From the NCBI GenBank assembly GCA_963812885.1, contig CAWEWZ010000011.1:372001-436000 (forward strand): 64,000 bases of DNA, written 5' to 3'. Below the pieces are notes generated by a model. The model saw nothing but the letters and a program-made list of their open reading frames with translations. It made no database searches and was not told where the DNA came from. Shown here in pieces: positions 57,416 through 64,000 of the stretch. A program made the translations under genes and the position numbers. The stretch comes from Bog-756 sp963812885. Its GTDB lineage: Bacteria; Actinomycetota; Acidimicrobiia; Acidimicrobiales; RAAP-2. Within the stretch, counting starts at the first letter, position 1. Each line of letters starts with the position of its first letter.

Positions 57416-59339
57416 GGGTCCCACCTCCGACCGCGAAGGTGCCGCCGACCGGCGCGGCCGGCCCGACCACCGCATCCCCACCCCGCCTGCCCCAGGGCAG
57501 GAGGTTCTGGATGAACTCGATGCCGAGAATTCCGCCGGCGGCCCGGCCGATCAGGATGATGCCGGCACCGGCGAAGAGGCCGAGGCCGTTCGGCCACACT
57601 TGGTTGAGGACCACGTAGGTGAGGGCGGCCAGGAAGGCCCCGGAGACGGTCCGAATGCTCCACACGGTGACGAACAGGACGAAGATGATGCCAGCGAAAA
57701 AGTCGAAGTCGGAGGTTCCGACCGTCTCCTGCACGGTGCCGTACAGCGCCCCACCCAGGCCGGCGATGCCCGCGGCGATGGCGAACACCGCCACCTTGGT
57801 GAAACCGATGTTGAGCCCCACCGTGGCGTAGGCGGCCGGTGAGTCGTTGAGGGCCACCAGCCGCCGACCGAACATCGAACGGCGGATGGCCAGCACGATC
57901 CAGGCGATCACCACGAAGAAGACGGTGACCAGAAGGAACTCGGAGGCGTCGCCGCCGAACGACAGTCCGGGGAGGACGATCCGCCCCACGTTCACGCCCC
58001 CGGATCCGTAGATGTGGGTGTCGAGGAAGAACCCGTTGGCCACGGCGTCGGCGAAGGCGAAGGTGGCCAGGGCCAGGTACAGGTCGCGCAGCCGGATGGT
58101 GGGCAGGGCGACCAGGGCCCCGACCGCGGCGCAGACCACGGTGGCCGCCACCAGGCCGAGGACCGAGCCGCCACCGGCCACCTTGCCCATGATGAAGGCG
58201 CCGATGCCCATGAAGGAGAACTGGCACAGGGAGATCTGGCCCGAGTACCCGGTGAGGAGCACCAGCGAGAGACCCACGATCCCGAGAGTCATGACCACGC
58301 CCCCGAGGGTGAGCACGGTCGTCCCTTCGAACGGCTTGTTGTTGAAGACCAGGGCCATCACCACCGCCACCACGAAGAAGCCGACGCCGGCCAGCAGCGA
58401 CTCGCGGCCGCCGGCCACACGCGGGATGCGCGCCTTGGTCAGCCGGCCCACCGCCCGGAGCCGGACCGACGGCAGGGTGACGAGGGCGATGAACAAGAAG
58501 ACCATCGGCAGGGCCAGCGTCACATCGGGCACCAGGCTCTGGGGAAGGTGGGGCAGCAGATAGCTGATCACGTAGTTCTCGGCCAGCCCGATGCCGATGG
58601 CGGCGGCGAAGGTGACCGGGATGTTCTTGAGCCGACCGACGATGGCCGCCGCATAGCCGTTGACCACCAGGAGGGTCATGGCCGGGATGCTCAGACCGGT
58701 GGTCTGGGTCGGCGCCAGGAGGACGCCGGCCAGCGCGGCCATGACGAACCCGAGGATCCATCCGTACTGGCTCATCCGGTTGGGGGAGGCGCCGGACATG
58801 GCCAGCAGCTCGGGGTCGTCGACCACCGCCCGGAGAGCCACCCCGGTGCGGGTGGAGTAGAAGAGCAGGCGCAGGGCCACGGCCACCGCCAGGGCCACCC
58901 CGATGATCAGGACCTCCTGGTACTGGATGTTGATCCCGACCAGCCGGAACTGCCCGTTCACCATGTTGCCCACCAGATGCTGGGTGCTCGGGTTCCAGGT
59001 GACGGTGGCGAACCCGGTGAGGATGACCAGCAGGCCGAGCGTGACCATCACCGGCCGTTCGGCCGAAGCCCCGTGGAGCCGACGCATGAGCACCCGCTCG
59101 ACCAGCGCCCCCGAGATGGAGGCGCCGACGACGAGGATGATGACCAAGGCCACCAGGATGTTCACGTGGTCCTGGGTGACCAGCCCCCAGTAGCAGAAGG
59201 CGGCGACCATCCCGACGGCCCCCTGGGCGAAGTTGAAGACGCCCGAGGTGGTGTAGGTGACGACCAGACCGGTGGCGGCGATGGCGTACCCGGCACCGAA
59301 CATGATGCCGAAGACGCTGTACTGCAGGAAGTTGCTCAC
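57402..59339 (-). CDS. Fused LivH-LivM branched-chain amino acid-type ABC permease
   Basis: 645-aa membrane protein in which two permeases normally encoded separately are joined. The LivH half (about 1-300) opens FLQYSVFGIMFGAGYAIAATGLVVTYTTSGVFNFAQG and includes RAVVDDPELLAMSG. The LivM half (about 330-630) has LVLLTGYSGQISLCQFSFMGIGAFI and RRLVALNDSPAAYATVGLN. The natural pairing of the two halves confirms they act together. The spacer holds RLTKARIPRVAGGRESLL. A 68-base gap separates it from the binding-protein gene upstream. Confidence 0.94.
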   Translation of the reverse strand: MSNFLQYSVFGIMFGAGYAIAATGLVVTYTTSGVFNFAQGAVGMVAAFCYWGLVTQDHVNILVALVIILVVGASISGALVERVLMRRLHGASAERPVMVTLGLLVILTGFATVTWNPSTQHLVGNMVNGQFRLVGINIQYQEVLIIGVALAVAVALRLLFYSTRTGVALRAVVDDPELLAMSGASPNRMSQYGWILGFVMAALAGVLLAPTQTTGLSIPAMTLLVVNGYAAAIVGRLKNIPVTFAAAIGIGLAENYVISYLLPHLPQSLVPDVTLALPMVFLFIALVTLPSVRLRAVGRLTKARIPRVAGGRESLLAGVGFFVVAVVMALVFNNKPFEGTTVLTLGGVVMTLGIVGLSLVLLTGYSGQISLCQFSFMGIGAFIMGKVAGGGSVLGLVAATVVCAAVGALVALPTIRLRDLYLALATFAFADAVANGFFLDTHIYGSGGVNVGRIVLPGLSFGGDASEFLLVTVFFVVIAWIVLAIRRSMFGRRLVALNDSPAAYATVGLNIGFTKVAVFAIAAGIAGLGGALYGTVQETVGTSDFDFFAGIIFVLFVTVWSIRTVSGAFLAALTYVVLNQVWPNGLGLFAGAGIILIGRAAGGILGIEFIQNLLPWGRRGGDAVVGPAAPVGGTFAVGGGTRAAS

Positions 59340-59407
59340 CGCATCAACCCCATCAACCCCGTTCCCCGATGGACCACATCAGACGGCTCCGGTGCCCCCG
59401 ACCCCGC

Positions 59408-60728
59408 TCAGGATTTCGGTGGCGCCACGTAGGAGTAGTCGCACCGGTACCCGTGGGTCGGGCTGTTGATCGGCGGGTTGTCCTGCCGGGTCCACTGTGA
59501 GTTGAGCACCTGGCCGACCAGATAGCAATTGGACGTCGACCTTGCCGCCGGGTTGCTGGTGGTCACGATGTTCCCACCGTTGAACGAGGTGACCTTCGAG
59601 AGCGCGGTCAGGATCGACCCGCGGCTCGGGTTGGAGCCCGCGTCCTTCAGGGCCTGGACGAAGAGCTGCGCCGACAGCCACCCGTAGAGGGTGAACAGGT
59701 CGGCGTGGAACCCGGGCGAGGCCACGTTGACCCAGTGGAGGAAGGTCGACACCGCGGGGATCGAGTCCTTGTCCCCTCCGAGGTAGAGCGAGGCGTTCTG
59801 GTCGAAGTAGGAGCCGTTGACCGCGGCCGGGCCCGCCGGCGGCGGGGATCAGGGCGGTCGAGTAGGTGGCCGCGCCCATCACCACGAGGGGGTGGAAGTT
59901 CTGCTGGACGAGGTTCTTGAGCAGCGCCGAGGCATAGACCTCGGCCATCTGGTCGATGAACAGCACCTTCACGCCGGCGTTCCTCATGGCGATCACATTG
60001 GGGGTGAAGTCGAACTGGGTGTCGCCGTAGGTTGCGTCGTAGACGACGTGGTAGCCGACCTTCTCCATGACGTACTTCTCACCGGCCCAGTCGGCCTCGG
60101 GCGAGGGGAGGTTGGCCACCAGGGTGCCCACGTGCTGGAGGGGCGCCGAGCCGAACTTCTTCCAGTAGTACTGCAGCGCGCCCTCCTCCCAGCCGCCCTC
60201 GAGGGGGACGGCGCTGTACACGTTGGGCAGGGCGTTGGTGGCCGGGTCGAGCACCTGGGTCACGTCAGGGACACCCGGGTTCTGGGCCAGCACCGTTCCG
60301 CCGAAGCTGTCGAAGGTGGAGAACCCGCCGACCAGGGCGGCGTCGGTGGACACCGCGTTCTGGGTGGCCTCCTTGTTGCCGGTCCCCGTGTACTGGTCGT
60401 CGGCGCTGTCGACGGTGATCTTGCGCCCGTTGACCCCGCCCGTCGAGTTGACGTAGTCGGCGTAGGCCTGGGTCCCGACCAGCGCGCCCTTGAACAGGCC
60501 ACCGATGGCCAGGGTGGAGACATTGCCGACCTTGATGCTGGTGGCGGTGATGCCGGTGTGGTCGCTGAAGGCGCTGGACGGCACCGTCCGGTTGCCGATG
60601 CTCGCCTTCCCGCCCGATGCCGTTGTCGTCGTCGTCGAGTTGGTGGAGCTGCATGCCACCGCGGTGGCGGCTACCACCGTGACCAACGTCAGCGCGGCCA
60701 AGCGCGTCTTCCACGATGCAGAACCCAA
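59408..60728 (-). CDS. Branched-chain amino acid-type ABC transporter substrate-binding lipoprotein (one frameshift)
   Basis: About 439 aa after correction. A lipoprotein signal peptide (KTRLAALTLVTVVAATAVAC) ends at the lipobox cysteine C26 when the TTG at 60728 is used, followed by a Thr-rich linker. The Leu/Ile/Val-type binding fold shows SIKVGNVSTLAIGGLFKGALVGTQAYADYVNSTGGVNGRKI and ALVGGFSTFDSFGGTVLAQNPGVPDV. The ligand could be an amino acid, amide, urea or short acid. An extra base near 59833 (GGGCCCGGCCGCGG) breaks it before NGSYFDQNASLYLGG. First gene of the liv operon. Confidence 0.9.
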
Positions 60729-60861
60729 GGCTCCCCCTTGATCTCGGTCTTGGCCACGTCGGGCGGGAACTGGCCGTCCCCTGGGCAACATGACGGAAAT
60801 ATGAATATGTGACTCTACGTCAGAAACTCGTCTGTGTGTCTAGCACTTCAGGCGGGATCGC

Positions 60862-62142
60862 TCAGAAATCGGAGGACGGCACCGGCCTGGGCATCCCGTG
60901 ACCGGCCCGGGCCCGGGCGCCCTCCAGAAACCGGACCGCGCCCATGGTGGTGTGCCGGCAGCGGATCGAGGCCAGCACGTCGAAGGCGTGCTGGGCCCGG
61001 GGCAGCTCCACGTAGGCGACCGGCGCCTCGGAGGTCCGCTGCAGTTCGGCCACGAAGTGGCGGGCCACGGCCACCGGCACCAGGGTGTCGTTGACCCCGT
61101 GCATGACGAACATGGGCGGCGCCGATGCGGTCACCCGGTGGTCGGGCGACGCCTGCTCGAACTGCTCGGGGTTGTCCGACTTCCTGGTCTTCATCACCCT
61201 GCGCTCGAGCAGGTCGAGGAGTCCGGCACCGTAGGCGCCCGACAGTTCCGGGTCGACGGTCATGTCGTAGACGCCGTAGCAGGGGATGCAGGCGTCGACC
61301 GAGGTGTCCATGTCCTCGAATCCGGGCTGCCACTCGGGCCGGTTGGGCGTGAGGGCCAGCAGCGACGAAAGGTGGCCGCCGGCGGATCCTCCGGACACGG
61401 CGACGAACTCCGGGTCTCCCCCGTAGTCGGCGATGTGCTCCCGCACCCAGGCGACGGCCCGCTTGCAGTCCACGATGTGGGCCGGCCAGGTGGCCCGGGG
61501 GCTGAGGCGGTAGTTGATGACGACACACACCCATCCCCGCCGGGCCAGCTCGTGCATCATCGGGATGCCCTGCTCCCGCTTGTCCCCGATGACCCACGCC
61601 CCCCCGTGGATGTAGACGAGCACCGGAGCCCGCCCGGTGCCCACCGGCCGACGGGTGAGGATGTCGAGCTTGTGCCGGTAGTTCCCGTCGCCCCAGTAGT
61701 CGATGTTCTTGACCCTCTTGATGCCGTGCCAACGGAACGGCACGGCGATGACCAGCCGCCACCAGCGGTTCCACAGCGGGGCCGGATCGAAGCCGGCCAC
61801 CTCGATCGGCCCTCCGCTGGCCTGGTCGAGGGCCTCCTCGACCAGGGCCCCGGATCGGTGGGCGATCACCGCCAGCTGGGCCAGCCCGGCCACCGATCCG
61901 ACGGCGACGACCAGGCCCACCCAGCCCGGCCAGCCGTGGAGGCCGCCGTTGAGGACGAGGACGGCGGCGGCGGCGGCCTCGAAGGCAGCGACCTGTACGG
62001 GCAGCTCACCGGGTATCCAGCCCAGCGCGAAGCTGGCCACGGTGAACGGCTCCCGCTTCACCGGGTGGTAGGCGTTGACCACGAGGACCGCGAAGGCAAT
62101 GCTGACTGCGAGGAACACCCAGGCCACCCCTCCATCAAACAC
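60862..62142 (-). CDS. Membrane-anchored alpha/beta hydrolase (esterase/lipase)
   Basis: 426-aa protein. The N-terminal about 110 residues form three or so membrane helices (VAWVFLAVSIAFAVLVVNAY, FEAAAAAVLVLNGGLHGW, WVGLVVAVGSVAGLAQLAVIA). The rest is an HSL/carboxylesterase-type domain with the oxyanion VYIHGGAWVIGDKREQG, nucleophile VSGGSAGGHLSS, acid in HGVNDTLVP and histidine in RAQHAFDVL. It is divergent from a wax ester synthase/DGAT, which suggests a role in storage-lipid or ester turnover. Confidence 0.9.
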   Translation of the reverse strand: MFDGGVAWVFLAVSIAFAVLVVNAYHPVKREPFTVASFALGWIPGELPVQVAAFEAAAAAVLVLNGGLHGWPGWVGLVVAVGSVAGLAQLAVIAHRSGALVEEALDQASGGPIEVAGFDPAPLWNRWWRLVIAVPFRWHGIKRVKNIDYWGDGNYRHKLDILTRRPVGTGRAPVLVYIHGGAWVIGDKREQGIPMMHELARRGWVCVVINYRLSPRATWPAHIVDCKRAVAWVREHIADYGGDPEFVAVSGGSAGGHLSSLLALTPNRPEWQPGFEDMDTSVDACIPCYGVYDMTVDPELSGAYGAGLLDLLERRVMKTRKSDNPEQFEQASPDHRVTASAPPMFVMHGVNDTLVPVAVARHFVAELQRTSEAPVAYVELPRAQHAFDVLASIRCRHTTMGAVRFLEGARARAGHGMPRPVPSSDF

Positions 62143-62261
62143 GGTCCGACCAGAGAAGTGAAGCCAACCGGACCGGGCGGGGCGGCCATGAGGGCCGGCG
62201 CAGGAAAGGACCGGGCCGGCCGGAGGGCAAGACCCTGACGGCCGGACAGGAAAGGACGGCG

Positions 62262-63751
62262 ATGGAACGACTCAGCGGACTCGATGCCAGCTTCCTCTAC
62301 CTCGAGACCCCGAGCCTCCACATGCACGTGGCCATGGCCCTCGTCTTCGACCCGTCGACGGTTCCGGACGGCTACTCGTTCGAGCGGATGAAGGAGCGGA
62401 TCGCCGACCGCATCCCCGCCGCCCCGGTGTTCAGGCGCCGGCTGGTGGAGGTGCCGTTCCGCCTCGGCCACCCGGTGTGGGTGGACGACCGTGGCTTCGA
62501 CATCGACTACCACGTCCGGCGGGCGGCGGTCCCCGGCCGGGGGGGCTGCTCGAGTTCGCCGAGCTGACCGGCGAGATCGCCGGTCACCAGCTCGATCGGG
62601 CCCGACCGCTGTGGGAGATGTGGATCGTGGAGGGACTGGCCGAGGGTGATGTCGGGGTCGTCGTCAAGATGCACCATTCGACCGTCGACGGGGTGTCGGG
62701 AGCCGAACTGCTCTCGGTGCTGTTCGATCTCGAACCCGATCCGGCACCCGAGGAGGCCCGACCCGAGGCCCCGGTCGACGAGCGGATCCCCTCGGCGCTC
62801 GAGCTCATGGCCCAGGCCGGGGTGGCCCGGTCCCTGCGTCCCTTCGAGATGGTCCGTGACGTGATCCGGACCAGCCAGCGGGTGTTCAACGTCCGCAGGA
62901 TCCGGCTGGGAACCCCCGACCGGTCCGGTCGCTCGAACGCCGCCCTCCCCTTGTCCGCTCCTCGGACCTCGTTCAACACCGCCCTCACCCGGCGCCGCAA
63001 CGTGTCCTTCACCGCCATCGGGCTCGACGACGTCAAGCGGTTGAAGAACGCCACCGGGAGCACGGTGAACGACGTCATCCTGGCCGTCTGCACCGGCGCC
63101 CTGCGCACGTTCCTGGTCGACGGCGACGAACTTCCCGACAAGCCGCTCGTGGCCGTGGTGCCGGTGTCGGTCCGGCCCGACATCGACTCGCCCAAGGGTT
63201 CGAACCAGGTGTCGTCGATGTTCGTCCAGCTGCCCGCCCACCTCGACGAGCCCCTCGACCGCCTGCAGGCCATTCACGACGGCACCAAGGGGGCCAAGGA
63301 CGAGCACAACGCGCTGGGGGCCGACATGCTGCTCAACTGGGCCGAGCACGCCACCCCGAACGTGTTCGCCAGCGGCGCCCGGCTCTACTCGGCCATGCGC
63401 CTGGCCAACCGGCACCGCCCCATCGCCAACCTGGTCATCTCGAATGTCCCGGGGCCGGACTTCCCGCTCTACCTGGGCGGCGCCGAGCTCCAGGCCGGCT
63501 TCCCGCTCGGACCGGTGATGGAGGGGATGGGCCTCAACATCACCGTCATGAGCTACCGGGGCGTCCTCTACTGGGGGATCATCGCCTGCCCCGACTCGAT
63601 ACCCCTCCTCTGGAACCTGACCGCGGCCATCCCCCCGGCCCTCGACGAGCTGCTCGAGGCGGCCGGCGAGAAGCCCGCCATCTACCGGTCCGAGGAGGCG
63701 GCGGCGGCGGTCAGGGCCTCGGGCCTCGACGTCGAACGGCCCGCCGGCTGA
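62262..63751 (+). CDS. Wax ester synthase/diacylglycerol acyltransferase (one frameshift)
   Basis: About 496 aa after correction. This bifunctional acyltransferase makes wax esters and triacylglycerol from acyl-CoA, a common actinobacterial storage route. It opens MERLSGLDASFLYLETPSLHMHVA. The catalytic motif is VKMHHSTVDGVSGAELL (HHXXXDG) and the C-terminal domain carries NQVSSMFVQLP, SNVPGPDFPLYLGGAELQ and GMGLNITVMSY. A missing base near 62535 (GTCCCCGGCC) splits it after the first 95 residues. ATG at 62262. Confidence 0.92.
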
Positions 63752-63782
63752 GCCAGCCGTCCATCCGGTCCCATCGTGCCGG

Positions 63783-64000
63783 TCACGGGGCCCGGGCCAC
63801 CGCCATCGACGACGCCCCCGTGCACACGGCGATCGGTTGTCCGAACCTCGGCGATCCCGGGCGGTAGGGGATCACCGCGTCGAAGCCGTCCACGACGAAG
63901 GCGCCGGTCCGACCGGGACCGAACACGATGTCGGTCGGGTGTCCGGTGCCCGACCCGTCCCCCGTCCGGGCCGGGAGCCTGACCGGGGGATCGGGCTGGG
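63783..64000 (-). CDS. C-terminal end of a YVTN-type beta-propeller-like protein (partial)
   Basis: Only the last about 72 residues lie in the window; the gene enters from the right edge and ends at the TGA at 63783-63785. The visible text, GRTGAFVVDGFDAVIPYRPG then FGQPIAVCTGASSMAVARAP, matches the final blade of YVTN/YncE-like propellers (V-PI-tag-G-PI-VG-GP-AIAVAP). Such proteins are usually secreted or cell-surface. It is convergent with the WS/DGAT gene. Confidence 0.55.
   Translation of the reverse strand, partial: QPDPPVRLPARTGDGSGTGHPTDIVFGPGRTGAFVVDGFDAVIPYRPGSPRFGQPIAVCTGASSMAVARAP

Overview
The window is high-GC DNA (strongly GC-biased third codon positions, many GTG and TTG starts) from an actinobacterium. 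The markers are a WhiB-family regulator beside a PdtaS-type sensor kinase, the histidine phosphatase / DUF3090 / SCO1664 triad, two Get3/ArsA-like ATPases, DUF3107, a SigK/RskA pair, a 13E12-type DUF222-HNH protein, a wax ester synthase/DGAT and an F420-hydrogenase beta-subunit homologue. A complete System I cytochrome c maturation operon and an archaeal-type valyl-tRNA synthetase are unusual for Streptomyces or Mycobacterium. They suggest a deep lineage such as Acidimicrobiia; that placement is an inference. I see no rRNA, tRNA, CRISPR array, insertion sequence or prophage.

Layout. 1-9 kb: thiC, peroxiredoxin, Fpg glycosylase, FrhB-like protein, MMPL exporter and the phosphatase/DUF3090/SCO1664 triad. 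9-20 kb: OafA-type acyltransferase, etfBA, GDPD phosphodiesterase, whiB (with a perfect CRP-type palindrome upstream), pdtaS, PHP hydrolase, O-methyltransferase, two ArsA/Get3-like ATPases, DUF3107. 20-31 kb: dGTPase, DUF2252, cyclopropane synthase, an Fe-S group (Mrp, SufR-like regulator, cysteine desulfurase), quinone oxidoreductase, hydrolase, PNPOx-like protein and an unrecognised membrane-anchored protein. 31-40 kb: minus-strand ccmABCDEFGH, a TPR protein and ccdA, mostly with 4-base start/stop overlaps. 40-50 kb: GDP-mannose dehydratase, enoyl-CoA hydratase, glycosyltransferase, TetR, SigK/RskA, a ferritin-like di-iron protein, DUF4395, DUF222-HNH, LMW phosphatase and acyl-CoA dehydrogenase. 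50-64 kb: cold-shock protein, cysS, valS, a branched-chain amino-acid-type ABC operon (binding protein, fused LivHM, LivG, LivF), an esterase divergent from a WS/DGAT, and the C-terminal end of a beta-propeller-like protein.

Two features run through the whole window. First, about 35 single-base indels break 23 of 61 genes. Mostly one base is extra within or beside a short run, both halves of each gene remain well conserved, and one fix per break restores reading. This looks like uncorrected sequencing error, so these genes are annotated as single CDSs with the break noted. Second, short tandem repeats with periods of 12, 15, 18 and 21 bases are frequent. Several sit exactly on stop or start codons, some lie between genes and some lengthen linkers inside proteins (LivG, CysS, the HNH protein).

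Much of the content is housekeeping: thiamine synthesis, lipid and acyl-CoA metabolism with electron transfer through ETF, Fe-S assembly, c-type cytochrome assembly, translation and nutrient uptake. The least-explained parts are the intergenic repeat arrays, the di-iron protein next to SigK/RskA, the phosphatase/DUF3090/SCO1664 triad and the protein at 30.4 kb.
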